Of a stretch of DNA of 64,000 bases, positions 22,066-33,200 are shown in pieces. Origin of the DNA: Pestalotiopsis fici W106-1. Lineage: Eukaryota > Ascomycota > Sordariomycetes > Amphisphaeriales > Sporocadaceae. The stretch's first letter is position 1. Each line of letters starts with the position of its first letter. Below the pieces are notes generated by a model, which saw only the letters and a program-made list of their open reading frames with translations, was not told the DNA's origin and did no database searches. Where the stretch lies: contig NW_006917092.1 of assembly GCF_000516985.1 (NCBI RefSeq), positions 4,717,924 to 4,781,923 of the forward strand. The letters are read 5' to 3'. The translations under genes were made by a program, and so were the position numbers.

Positions 22066-23037
22066 TTACTGGCCAGGCTGGGAAGCCTGCCAAGCGGCCA
22101 CCAACTGCGGCAGATCGCGCACAAACTCTCTTCGCTTAGGGGTCCACCCCAGCTCAATCCTTGCCCGTGCAGAGGAAGCATTAGTCACCAACGCCAGCGC
22201 CTCGAGGAAAGCATCACCGTGGGTACCGACATAGGACAGTTTGCCCGTGGCGCCCAGGATGCGCTTGACCTTTTCCAGGACGACCGTGAGCGACACGGTC
22301 TCGCTGACGACGTCGTAGACGGGCCAGGAGCCGAGGTTGTGCATGCTGCCAATGGCCTTGACAAAGGCGTCGGCAATGTCGTCGACGTGAACGACGCCAG
22401 TGCGAGTATCGGCGTCGGCGGGAATGGCAATGTCTTCGCCAGACTGACCGTCTTGCGTGGCGGCGAGGACTTTGGACCAGTAGAGGCCCCAGACCCAGGA
22501 GCCGCGACCATAGACGGCCCCGGGTCGCAGCACGGCCACGTCCAGAGCGTCGCGGGCCCTGAGCACGGCTTGCTCGTGAGCTGGGCGCCAGGCGACGGCC
22601 GTGGCCGGCTTGTCGACGGCGAGCGAGGTACCGGGGACCGTGGTATCGCTGACCTGGTGGTCTCTGGTCGACCCGTTGACCCAGGTTCCCGAGGTGTAGA
22701 TGAAGCCCAGCTTGGGTCCCACCGAGTCGTCGGCGGCCAGCGCAGAGGCTCTCGCCTTGGCGGCCTCGACGACAGTGTTGAGAATCGTGGTCGCGTCGGC
22801 ATAGGCCTGCGAGAGATCGACAACGACGTCAATGCGATGCTTGGCAATGACAGTCTTGATGAAGTCGGCGTCGCTTAGGTTCCCGACCAAGGGTGTGATC
22901 TCGTTCGAGAGAAGAGTGTTGCTCTTTGATGCATCTCGAGTGGTGGCGAATACAATGCAATTGCCACTGCGGACGAGAGCTTGACCAAGAGCCAGGCCAA
23001 CATAGCCAGCACCACCGAGAATCAAGACGTGGGACAT
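22066..23037 (-). CDS. NAD(P)-dependent epimerase/dehydratase-like (atypical SDR) protein
   Basis: Intronless, 323 residues, GC-rich. The N-terminal Rossmann motif is LILGGAGYVGLALGQAL (GGxGYxG). A T-S-G catalytic-strand segment is present (GFIYTSGTWVNG). The downstream AVLRPGAVYGRGSW is the conserved R-P-x-x-V-Y-G-x-G of extended SDRs. The usual YxxxK is not obvious, as in many atypical or NmrA-like members. The C-terminal substrate domain ends with a typical ELGWTPKRREF. It probably reduces or dehydrates a small carbonyl compound, or acts as a redox sensor. Cytosolic. A TATATATAA element lies about 110 bp upstream (23147-23155, minus strand). Confidence 0.85.
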   Translation of the reverse strand: MSHVLILGGAGYVGLALGQALVRSGNCIVFATTRDASKSNTLLSNEITPLVGNLSDADFIKTVIAKHRIDVVVDLSQAYADATTILNTVVEAAKARASALAADDSVGPKLGFIYTSGTWVNGSTRDHQVSDTTVPGTSLAVDKPATAVAWRPAHEQAVLRARDALDVAVLRPGAVYGRGSWVWGLYWSKVLAATQDGQSGEDIAIPADADTRTGVVHVDDIADAFVKAIGSMHNLGSWPVYDVVSETVSLTVVLEKVKRILGATGKLSYVGTHGDAFLEALALVTNASSARARIELGWTPKRREFVRDLPQLVAAWQASQPGQ

Positions 23038-23146
23038 GTTGAAGCACTAAAATCTTCAGAAGACTTTGTGATGTGTATTGATTGAGTAGATGACTGCAGA
23101 TGATGATGAGCATGAACAACGTGATGTATTCATGGAAACTCTAGCA

Positions 23147-23155
23147 TTATATATA
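23147..23155 (-). promoter_or_regulatory. TATA element of the SDR-like gene
   Basis: TATATATAA on the minus strand, about 110 bp upstream of the ATG at 23037. Confidence 0.5.
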
Positions 23156-24797
23156 CATTTTTACATTCTCATATCCTCACACCTTCACATTCTGTACGTC
23201 TTGTGCATTGTCCTTGTCAACTTTGAGAGTTTGTCATCCAGTCGGGAATATGAGAGGCTTCTCGTATACTTTCAGTATGATTCCTATACATAGGCTCGGA
23301 CTTGGATGGTGTCGGAGATTCAATCCCCGTGACGGCGCCGACACACGCAAGCTAGATGCTGTATCTGTGTCACTACTTGACCCTGTTGGGGGGCGCTAAT
23401 CAGGCGGCCAACGTCGTGAAATGGAGCCTAATACAGCTCTATGGTCGAAACTGCTTACTCGATATGTCAGCATCTGTTGCTTATCAGATCTTTCTACTCG
23501 CACTCGCATGTTGAATTTGATTCCGAGTCTTGATGTCTGCGTAGTACAAAGGGAGAACAGTCTTTGTGAGCAGATTATACGACGAATGCATAATGTTCTG
23601 CACCTTGCTGACATCAAAGGACTTTAGTCCTTACCTCCAGCCCCTAGAAGCCACTGACCATCCACTATGCGTGCCCCCTGGCTGCACCAGCGTCGGGCGC
23701 ATCCACCAGTAACCAGCTGCCTAAAAGTTCTTCAGCCCTCAAGTCGGCCAAGGTCTGCATCAGTTTGACATTATTAATCAGCTTTCAGATTTGGCCGTCC
23801 AAGATGCGAATGCGACAGCATTATGCAATTGACTGCCTCGACGTCGCATATGTCGGTCGTCTTTTTTTTTTTGTTTCTTTACCTTTTTTTCATAGCAAAG
23901 ATACATTCCTAGAACTTCAGCTATTTGGATTAAGCAATGATTGCGATACTTTTTTACCCACCGGCCGGCTACTACTGAGTCGTTTCTCTTGCCGCCAAAG
24001 GAAAGCCGTAAAGGAAAGCCGTGGGCTCCTCTTGACGCCCGTTTGTAGAAGTTGTACGATATCAAACCCTCACCTTCGCATCTTTCCGCGATCCACGGCG
24101 AGTGAAGTAAATAACATCGACAAGAAATCAAATTTACGGCAAGTAATAAAGGACTATACATTGCGTCAGGCCGTCACAAAAGCAACAATATCAATTGTTT
24201 TTCCTTTACCTTGCTAGGTGATTGATCCAGCTTACGTACTGTACTGGACTATTGCAGATGGGCAGTACAGGCAGTAAGCGAAGCGCTCGCAAGCGTCGTT
24301 TTCTCTCCATGATGGCTCCAAGACCTTGTTTCCAAAGAGAATATGTTGCTTTCGTGATATGTCACCGATGAGCATGCCGCCAGCTCCAGTCATTGATTGC
24401 GTGCAGGAAAACAAAACAGTTAAAAACGTGATTATTGGACGTGACAAACTCAGAAAATTGCTTTTCTTCCAAAGAAGAACCGATATAGTTGAGCGTAAGG
24501 GGGAAATTGGCCCCTAGTTCCTGGAGCGACGACGTCACTCGTAGTCAATAAGCGCGAAAGACGCGAGCGTCACTGTCGGCACAAGCACGGCCCGTTGTTC
24601 ATTGAAATTCATCGGCGTATCACGTCGTAGCGGGTGGTGGCATGCTACAGTCATGTGGGATACAATCATTACCATCACGGAGATTGTGATAGCCGCCAGT
24701 CGGCAGCAGCTCAACTCGCACATTCACGTCCAGAGGACGGAAGGTGGAAATGTCCGTCCGACATGCTGGAGGCACAACAACACATGGAAATGTCTGG

Positions 24798-24804
24798 TAT
24801 AAAG
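24798..24804 (+). promoter_or_regulatory. TATA box of the FAD monooxygenase gene
   Basis: TATAAAG, 112 bp upstream of the ATG at 24916, followed by a CA-rich leader. Confidence 0.5.
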
Positions 24805-24915
24805 AAATTGATGATTCACGGTATGGTGGTGATGTTTCCCCCAGACCAAGTCAACAACACCTACACAAAGTACAGATATACACCTCGGAAACCCACACAT
24901 AATTAAGTCGCCAAC

Positions 24916-26313
24916 ATGTCGTCATCGAAGAGTACCTCACATCAAGAACAACCGCTTGAAGTCGTCGTCATTGGCGCCGGTGTCATTGGCATCCAGGTTG
25001 CTCTGGGACTTGCCAAGCGAAACATTGCCGTGACACTCTATGACCAGGCCTCCGAGCTCAAGGAGATCAGCGCCGGCTTTGGTTTTACGGATAATGTCGT
25101 CGGCTGTATGAGATTCCTCGAGCCTCGTCTCGCCGGTGCCGTCGATACGGCTGGACCTCCAGCGGAGGGCAGCCAGCGCTGGGTGGATGGCATGACCAAG
25201 GAAGACATTAGGGCCATGCGTTATGAGGATGTGCCCGGCATCAAAATGGCTGGCGAAGTCGACTTGCATTACTGCCATCGAGGGCAGCTGCTACACGAAA
25301 TGGTCAAGCTATTTCCGAAACACCAGATTCAGCTCGGCAAGCGACTCGAGACGATCGAAGGCTTAGATGGTGACAGTAAAGCTGTTTTGAGATTTGTCGA
25401 TGGCACGATGGCCCAGGCAGATATTGGTAAGACACTAATTTCTGGGAAGAGACCATCAGCAACTAATCAGATTTTTACCTCAGTGATTGGATGTGATGGA
25501 ATCAATTCTCGAGTGCGCCGGGTTGTCGCTGCACCCGAAAGTCCCTCCGCTTATTCTCACTATGCTCACGAAAGCGCCTTTCGCTGCCTGGTCGACTACA
25601 AGAGTGCCCATGCAGCCTTGGGACAGCTAGCTGAGGAACAAGTCATGTTCATTGGCGATAACGCAAACATCATCACCTACCCCGTCGGCGAGAGGCAGTC
25701 CCTCAACGTTGCAGCATTCGTCAAGGATGATCAAGACTGGCCCCAGGGGCGCAAACATGCCATCTCCGTTAACAAGGAAGAAGTCGTCGAAGCCTACTCG
25801 GACTTTGGTCCTGCTGTTCAAGCTCTGATACAGCTCTTGCCCGATCGAGTCAGTCGTTGGGCCATATTTGACACACTTGACCACCCACTGGCCTCTTTCG
25901 TCAACGGTCGAATCGCTGTTGCTGGTGATGCTGCACATGGCTCGACTCCTCACCACGGAGCCGGCGCAGCCATGGGCATTGAGGACGCAGCGATCCTAGT
26001 TGCTCTCATAGAGCGTGTAAATACTCTGACCGAGTCGGATAGAAGCACCGTACCAGTTCTCGAGTGTGTGACTGAAGCACTGAAAATCTACGACTCTGTG
26101 CGCCGAGAACGGGCTCAGTGGCTTGTCGAGAGCAGCCGACTTCAGGGCCAGATTGTCAAGTTTCTCAACCCGGATATTGGTCGGGACTTTGAAAAGCTTC
26201 AGGCTCACACGCGGATGCGCATGAGCAAGATTCAGACGTATGACTGGCACGATGTCATGATCAATGCCGTCACGGACTTGGAAAATCGCTTTGGTAAATA
26301 CGAGGATTTATGA
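24916..26313 (+). CDS. FAD-dependent aromatic monooxygenase (salicylate-hydroxylase-like)
   Basis: Two exons, 24916-25426 and 25484-26313. The 57-nt intron is in frame without a stop, so it can be missed. Removing it joins QAD-I to VIGCDGINS and restores the family consensus; the spliced protein has 446 residues. Group A flavoprotein motifs are present: the dinucleotide-binding VVVIGAGVIGIQVALGLAKR, the DG motif GCDGINSRVRR, and the FAD-ribityl GD motif AVAGDAAHGSTPHHGAGAAMGIEDA. These enzymes hydroxylate or decarboxylate aromatic acids with NAD(P)H and O2. A substrate from the amidase upstream (an aromatic amide giving an acid) is conceivable but only a guess. Cytosolic, no signal peptide. 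Confidence 0.92.
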   Translation: MSSSKSTSHQEQPLEVVVIGAGVIGIQVALGLAKRNIAVTLYDQASELKEISAGFGFTDNVVGCMRFLEPRLAGAVDTAGPPAEGSQRWVDGMTKEDIRAMRYEDVPGIKMAGEVDLHYCHRGQLLHEMVKLFPKHQIQLGKRLETIEGLDGDSKAVLRFVDGTMAQADIGKTLISGKRPSATNQIFTSVIGCDGINSRVRRVVAAPESPSAYSHYAHESAFRCLVDYKSAHAALGQLAEEQVMFIGDNANIITYPVGERQSLNVAAFVKDDQDWPQGRKHAISVNKEEVVEAYSDFGPAVQALIQLLPDRVSRWAIFDTLDHPLASFVNGRIAVAGDAAHGSTPHHGAGAAMGIEDAAILVALIERVNTLTESDRSTVPVLECVTEALKIYDSVRRERAQWLVESSRLQGQIVKFLNPDIGRDFEKLQAHTRMRMSKIQTYDWHDVMINAVTDLENRFGKYEDL

Positions 26314-26504
26314 ACATAGAAGTCAATACAGTCAATAAAGAAAATAAAAAGGGTTGACTCCTTCAAATCTCCCTGTTGAACAGCTCAAGTTTCCCAATGA
26401 CTACCATGAATGTTGTCTCTGTATTAATACCAATCAAGACACCCATCATTATGTATCATCAATCATGTACATGGTCTAGAAGAGCTCGAAGCTGCATGTC
26501 TCTC

Positions 26505-28946
26505 TCACGTAGCATCTGCCATATCGACGTCCCAGAAGCTTGGAAAACAATCCTTGGCTGTCCGTGAAGCATCTTCGGTGATGGTAATCTCATCTCCCTC
26601 CCAACCCAGAAGCGTGTCAAGAATATCATAGCACAAGCTAGAATGACGATGATCCCAAGGATACTCCGCGCCTTGTGACTCCAGGTCAGCGATGATGTGA
26701 ATGAACCCAATATCAACAACAATTGGCCCCGCGTGTCTCTTGACGAAGAGCGTCAGAAGCTGTCGGGCGTCGAAAGACTTGTTATCGAAATGAATCTCAT
26801 ACAAGCTGACAATGACGGTCGCAATATCGTAAGCAATAGTAAAGGGGCGACCTTCCCAGCCCAGAAGAAGCAGTCGTACGTCTATACAGGACTCGCGCAG
26901 GACATCATTCGTGATAATGAGTTGTTGCAGTTCGTGGTTGAGGAGAAGTGTCATGATCTTTGAACCACTTTGATTATTTCGTGTAGCCGTCTTGATGACC
27001 AGGTCGGTAATCGGGAGTGTATCTCCTTTGAAGTCCAGGAGAACTCTCATGATTCCTTCCCCAGCTTTCTCATTTGCGGCCGCTGCTGCCACGACACCTT
27101 CAGTGACGTTGGTGTGCTCTCCTTGTGACTCGAGGAGGAACCACACTGGGCCTTCATCAGGCATCGATGCAAGCTCGACTCTGCGTATCTCGTTCAGTTC
27201 TTCAAAGTCTTTCCCTCGATCGAATGACGACAACACTATGCTCCAATATGCAGATAGCTGATCATCGCCGTCGCCGCCTCTCAGGTTGTACAAAGAAGAC
27301 AACCAGAACATCGAATCGAGCGAGCAGAAGCCAACCGATTTAGACACCTGTGCGGATTTTACTATTTGCATCTGAAATGGCTCAATTGCATTGTCGATTC
27401 GTCCAAGCCTAGCATATATAGTTCCCAGCAAGTATAGGTCTCGCGCGTACATGGGTTGACGCTTTGAAAATCCTTGCTCTTTTAAGTATTGACGGAGGAA
27501 GAATCTTCTGCTCGCCGCCTTTCCAACGGCGGCTTTCATATCCCAATTCCAAGTCAAGAAAATTGGATCGTAATATTTCCTGGGAGGAATAGAAGTTGCA
27601 AAGCGGCTCCAAAGAGCGTTGCAATGAATTGCGGTGATTGCAATCCAGATTATCTCGCAAAAGTCTTTGTGAAGTCTGAGGATTAATGGATGTGGCGCAT
27701 TTCGCAACTCGCAGACGATATCCCCCGGCATCACTGGCCTTGCAGTCACCGGTAAATGAAATGTCCATTCGCGATCTTTGTTAGAAGTTTGGGGAAAGGG
27801 TTGGACCGTTATCTCCAACTGATTATGCCAAACATCACTCAACTGAAGCCTGGTGACTTCTCCTACCCAGGAGACTTTGCCTCTAATCAGTGCCAGTGGA
27901 AAATCCTCGCGCGTGGTGACCTCAACATCTTTGAAGAGCATAGACCTCACAATCTGACTGAAAAGATCTGCCCACGAGATATTATAGTCAGGGACTAGGC
28001 CAGGCGGTGCGTCGCTGCTTATGCCAAGTAAAGCATAAACCTTGTCGCGGCAGTCTAATGCCTCGTGAGGGCGAGAAACTTCCAAAAGGTCGGAAAGAGG
28101 GTGACACTGGGACGTAAATTCGCCAGACGAATTGACAGCAGGTTCCAGTCGAAGGGTCCCGGCTTCTATGCGATGAATGATGCCAGGAAGCGAGTAGGGC
28201 GGCCTATCATCGAGTATCGCCCTTACTCCCAGGCATAACGCATGGCTATTTATCTCAATCGACTGACACATGAACGTAACATTTCGTGCAACAGTAACTT
28301 CTTGCAGTACCTGCCATCTCGCTATCAATTAAAGCAGCTCGTATTGTTTGGGGGATTGATTGCCTACCCAAACGCGACGAAACCATGCACCGAGACAAAG
28401 GTTCATGGCCATTTCGTAATCATCATTGCTACGACCAGATTGCAACGACATGCCACTTGCGGCAGAGGCAATTGCGTGAAGCGCTTGGTGGTTTTCTTTG
28501 CGCATCTTAGAATCGGTCTGATGATCACCAGTCATCTCATCGAGCCAGGCAACAACGCGGCTGGCTCTGGCATAGATCTCTGCCATGTATTGAACCTGGA
28601 GTGCTACTTCCTCTTCATCCTCATGGTTGATGCAAATAGCATCGATCCACATGAGGCGTTCAATGTCCCGATGTCGAAGACGAGATAGTGCCGCATGGAG
28701 GCCTTCTTCGATGAACAGGGAGTCAGACTCTATAGAAACTGTTTTTGTCTCTTCAGAATATCCCCAATTCAATGATAAAGCTTCGTAAAGATGGTTTCCT
28801 ATCCGTAAGCCTTCGGGGTCTTGCAGGTCAAATAATATGAGCCGACAATGCATCGGCGCTTGTTCTTCTTTGCTCGGAAGGATCTGCAAAAGGCGAATGG
28901 GGCGGCTGAGGTCCGACGGTAAAGGTTGATAGCGATACAAGTCCAT
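26505..28946 (-). CDS. HET-domain protein with degenerate C-terminal repeats
   Basis: Two exons, 28946-28368 and 28310-26505. The 57-nt intron splits the HET motif RRVW|VLQEVTVARNV, and splicing restores it exactly; 794 residues. HET blocks: YEALSLNWGYSEETKTVSI, then LMWIDAICINHEDEEEVALQVQYMAEIYARAS..VVAWLDE, then the RVWVLQE box. HET domains trigger incompatibility-type cell death when activated in heterokaryons. Near the C-terminus, units such as LLLGWEGRPFTI and LLGWEGDEITITED resemble the LLL-x3-G-x3-ITEEVV repeats seen at the ends of some fungal HET and NLR proteins, here strongly diverged. Just downstream on the same strand as the NLR-like gene at 30233-33971. Confidence 0.9.
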
Positions 28947-29571
28947 CTCTCATGGCCAATGGTGTTTTGTAACGATCCTGTTTGTAAATCGAAATAGTAG
29001 TTTTGGTGACACAGTGTCATTGTGTATAAGTGTTGCTTCCTGAAACCGTCGAAAGTTGTCGCTTCAAAGACCAGTCATACCCCGCCCATATACAGAGTAC
29101 TCCTTAATTGAATATGCTTTTCACTTTCAGTCCCAGGATTTTGCTTGCAGCTGAGAAATTCAATTTGCAATTGCCTAGTTCTAACTGCGACCTTAAATAC
29201 ATCGAGATACTATACGAAGGCATATTTCAAAGGTTTTCGTCATGGCCCGTGCACTCTTACAGTACGAACACGATGAAGACTGCAGAGTATAGTACTTGTG
29301 AACTTGCGGTGCTTGCCATTGAACGAATGTGACTTGTAATTCTGTTGTACATGTCTCCACAATTGCTAGTGATGTACCGTCCAACATACTGTAGCACTAC
29401 AATTCCGAAGTAGACCGTACAGTGCCAGCTTGCGACTTGGCTGCATTCGCACTCGTAACAGTCGGGGTGCATAACGGAAACTTTTAAAATATGAACTTAA
29501 CAAACTTCTCCGAAATTCTAATCTGGTCGAGCTCGCATATCTGGTTTTGCTGGCCCACTGGCTGGTTTGTA

Positions 29572-29600
29572 TTTTTTTTTTTTTTTNTTTTTTTTTTTTT
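29572..29600 (+). repeat. Poly-T tract containing an ambiguous base
   Basis: Run of T interrupted only by an N at 29587. The true length is unknown, a probable contig or polishing join. Confidence 0.85.
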
Positions 29601-29794
29601 GTTGGGGAATGCCGTGCGGCAGTCCTCGATTTGGCAGCACGGCTCAGAGCAGTAGGTCTCAGCTTTAAAAAGCAAGCTGGAAAGCCTTGAGCATTCACCT
29701 GGTGCACAATTCCACTTCATGTACGTTCATACCACTCTCAGATGATCTCAATGTTACGCCCTCCAGTCAATGTGGGATGATGTGGCCCTGGAAT

Positions 29795-29945
29795 AGTCAG
29801 TACCCACCACAGATCACCTGCTCGGGTATATTCGATAGCTCTTCAGCACCTCTTTTGTTGATCTGTAGGATCAACTCTGACATCTTTGCAATATCCCCTC
29901 GATCTCCTTCTCCCCTTCGCATGTTGGCTCAGGTGAAATTGGATC
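29795..29945 (-). repeat. Dispersed repeat B, copy 1
   Basis: Resembles 58538-58692 over about 150 bp. Shared words include AGTCAGTACCCACC, CAGATCACCTGC, GGGTATAT, CTCTTCAGCACCTCT and GGCTCA at the end. On the minus strand both copies can be read with SELI followed by KRGAEE in the same frame, which suggests descent from a coding exon, now broken by stops in the copies. Probably a relic of a decayed gene family rather than a transposon end. Confidence 0.65.
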
Positions 29946-30232
29946 ATGTCACTGTTGTCTGCCTATCGAGACTAGATTTTCAAGGCGCGTGGCGTGTCCA
30001 GGCAATTTGGAGCGTTTGTGGCTGCTACTACACGGAATCTTCCCCCGCTTGAACGCGACTTGAACCAAACTCTCATCACACAGGCTGTCTCGAAAGAATT
30101 CAAGTAATTACACATTTATACGTCACGAATCTAGAATAGCGGAGAAGTAGCAGTCCAAGTCCACACTTCAAAGCCGACTCAAAACCTTGCGAATGTGGAA
30201 GAACGCGTGGCCAGCACACAGAAGTGAACAGC

Positions 30233-33200
30233 TCATCGTCCAGATGTTAGTCGACCCCACTCTCTGTTGACCAATTTTGTGAGGAATTTTGGCCGCTTGG
30301 ACTGGGTGTTGGGGCTTAAATATTCTCCATCGGCGGGTTGGGTATCGGAAGCTATTGTAGTACTAGAGTCATCTAGTTCGACGTTGAACAGTGGGATATC
30401 AGAAGTCGAATGATGTTTGAATAGTTCATGAGACTTGTGTGGGTGCGTTTTCCGGTATTCAGCGTCCACAACAGCCAGTATTGCGGTTACTTCATGGTTA
30501 CCCATGCGTCGTGCAAGGTCATAGGGAGTTTGGCCATGATGGTCTTCAGTGACACAATCTGCTCCTGCCTCTAGAAGAAGCCGGGTGATGTTGGAGAGAC
30601 CCATTGTGGCTACCACGTGAACTATACTCTGGCCCCCTGGAAGTACATCGTTGGGGCGGGATCCAGCTGCCAAGAGAATCTTGAAGACCTCAGAAGTGAC
30701 TTTCAAATTCCCATATTCAAGACAGCGCTGGAGAGGTGTCACATCTCTGGAGGTTCGTAGGTTCACGGAAGCACCGTACTCAATGAGAGTTTGTATACAC
30801 TGGGCGGCGTTGGATGTGTGCATGGCCAAGTGAAGGATGGAAAGACTTTCCTCCTTGAAAAAGAAAGGGCTGCGGATTTCGCTGCGGTTGTTGACGCGAA
30901 CATGAAACCCCAAGGAAGATGCTGGTCTGCGCCGCTCGTCATTAGTATCGTCCAACCTAGTTGTATTCTGGCTGTCTTCCTCTGGCCTTGCAACTCCGAG
31001 ACTCATCATCGAGTTGGGATCGACGCCAAAGCTCAGGAGAAGACGGAGGATGTCGTTATTTCCTAGCTTGGCTGCCAGGTGTACGGGCTTTTCATTAAAA
31101 GGACCAAGACGATCCATGTCAAGACCCAGCTGATGAAAGGTCGCCACAATATCTGATTGATGGAGCAGGATGGCAATCTCGAGGGAACTGCGCATATGAT
31201 ACTGGCGTAGCGCTTCATAACCCACTGCACTTAGATCGGCAAAATCTAGCTGTGGTTGCTCGTAAGTTTGTAGCACTTTGCGCGGGAGCAATGGCAAGAA
31301 CTCGGCCAGGCCCATAGCGCAGATGGCAAATATAGGTTTAGTAGATACCATAGTCGCCGGACACAACTCCGCCCCGTCCACATTGCGGTTGTTGCCCAGG
31401 TAACCAGTTCGCTGGAAGCTTGAGATGCGTCGTCGCCACTTCTGGAATAATTCAGACTCGGGCATCAAAGGCTCGAACCTATTTGCCTCAACAAAATTCT
31501 GCGTGGGCAGCAGTAGTTCTTCCAAGATTGGCCGGAATGTGTCTCGCTGACATTTGTGTGTCTTACCAAGGTGGTTGCCCAAGTAGAATGATGAGTAGGA
31601 AAAGTTTCTCGAATCCCAATTACCTGGCTGTTTGATGTGATGCAAACATATGTGTGCTGCAGATGCGTTACTCGATAATGATTCGAAATCTGGGAGCGAC
31701 TCGAGATATTCCCTTGCAGACTGGTGTGCGAATCTTGGGGTACCACTATGGTCTTCATCTAGTAGAAAGTTTCCCGTCATGCTGACAACATCCGTCTTGA
31801 GAACAACCAGGCCTCCACTGTTCGGATTGACGCTCAGAAGGTGGAGGAATTCTGACCAGGGGATAGGCCGCACAGCCACGAGCAAAAGCTGCAAAGCGGT
31901 TCTAGCCGTATGTCTATAAGCTTCCTGGAGTTGGTTGATCTGTTGAAGAGCGATTGAATACAGGTCTTGAAGTGATTCTGGAAGATGCTCGAGCTCTCGC
32001 AGAATTTCCTCCTGAGTTCTCATGCGTTTAGGGTCGCACAAGTTCGAGATTTGCAGACTAACCCAACGGAATCTGGCACAGTTGTCAACATTATAATTTA
32101 CGTTTGCGGTCACTTTATACTGACCTTCCCCCTGCACCGTCATTGAGGGTTTCTTTCATTTTCAAAATTAGTCCGGGCGGAACGTTTCCACCCAGGAGCT
32201 TCTTTTGATCGACTGCTTCATGTATCTTCACGTCAATGAAAGAAGCAACATCGATTTGGTTTGAAGAGGCACTGATATACAAATTTGGGGTCGAGCGGAG
32301 GCGGATGCTTATATCAAGATCGTCTCTGCTGGTCATAAAGACCTTGATGACATTTGCCGAGCGCTTGACGATTTGATCTAGACTCTCTAGTAGACTGTGT
32401 CGTCTATCTGGGTCTAGCTCGTCTAGGGCATCAATGACAATGGTCGCAGGATTCTCGCGCAACAATTGTAATACCAATTCGACACAGGCGTCATTGTCTA
32501 TTCGCCTTTCTCCATGTCTAGGCTTATCGGCTTTCTCGTAAAGATGCTTCAACGGCTCATAGACGAAGAAATCAGGATCATCTCGGCATAGCTGCCTGGC
32601 GATGCAGCGAAGGACTTCGGAAGGGTCCCACCTCTCGGGCTCTGCACTATTTCGAGAACAGTAGAAGTAGGCCAGGGGAGCAGCGTTGGAAGTATGGGCG
32701 TTACCAACTCCTAGATCCAAATCAATGACAGCAGAGCTGGAAGTGGACAGAGTTAGCCTTGTAGTTTTATCGTTGAGCATACAGTTTTGCGCTTACGCCA
32801 ATTTTGTCTTTCCACATCCGGGCATGCCATGCAGCCATAAAGTCTCGGATATACTCGAGTCTCTCCAGTTCCGGAACTGTGAGCTGCGAAACATCCATGC
32901 TCCCGAGTTTGGTAGACGATCCTTCGTCTCCACCAAATGATGGGTTTGATATTTGACTGGTGATAACCAATCGAAGATGATCCGACGTGCCTCTGGAGAA
33001 AGATCATCGCGGGGCATTGGGCCTCTTTGCGACAATCTCTGGGTTGGACCCATGATAGAAGTAACCACGCTTTTCAGAGACTCAGTCGGCGACTTTGGTC
33101 TCGAGACTCTGCTCGTATGCATCTGCTCCAGTCGATAATTGGTAATGTTTAGCTGGAGAGTCAGGTTTCCAACCATTGTCACCAGTTCATGCATCGCCGT

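Larger units (their letters stand above)
23038..24915. other. Long intergenic region between two divergent genes
   Basis: 1.9 kb. It holds a TATA element for the leftward SDR gene (23147-23155) and one for the rightward FAD monooxygenase (24798-24804). T-rich runs lie near 23860-23890. Short ORFs (for example 23765-24217) have no motifs. Nothing else recognised. Confidence 0.5.
28947..30232. other. Intergenic region with poly-T gap base and repeat B copy 1
   Basis: 1.3 kb between the HET start and the NLR stop. A poly-T tract with the window's only ambiguous base (N at 29587) lies at 29572-29600. Repeat B copy 1 is at 29795-29945. No supported gene. Confidence 0.55.

Noticed and set aside
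22054..22878. 274-residue plus-strand frame antisense to the SDR-like gene
   Set aside because: Shadow caused by GC-rich third positions of the real minus-strand gene.
23765..24217. 150-residue frame in the intergenic region
   Set aside because: Low complexity around T runs, no domain, no splice support.
32758..32796. 39-nt version of NLR intron 2 ending at CTACAAG
   Set aside because: Very short, and it leaves LTLSTSS before SAVID; the 60-nt version has a CTAAC branch point and restores the family consensus.
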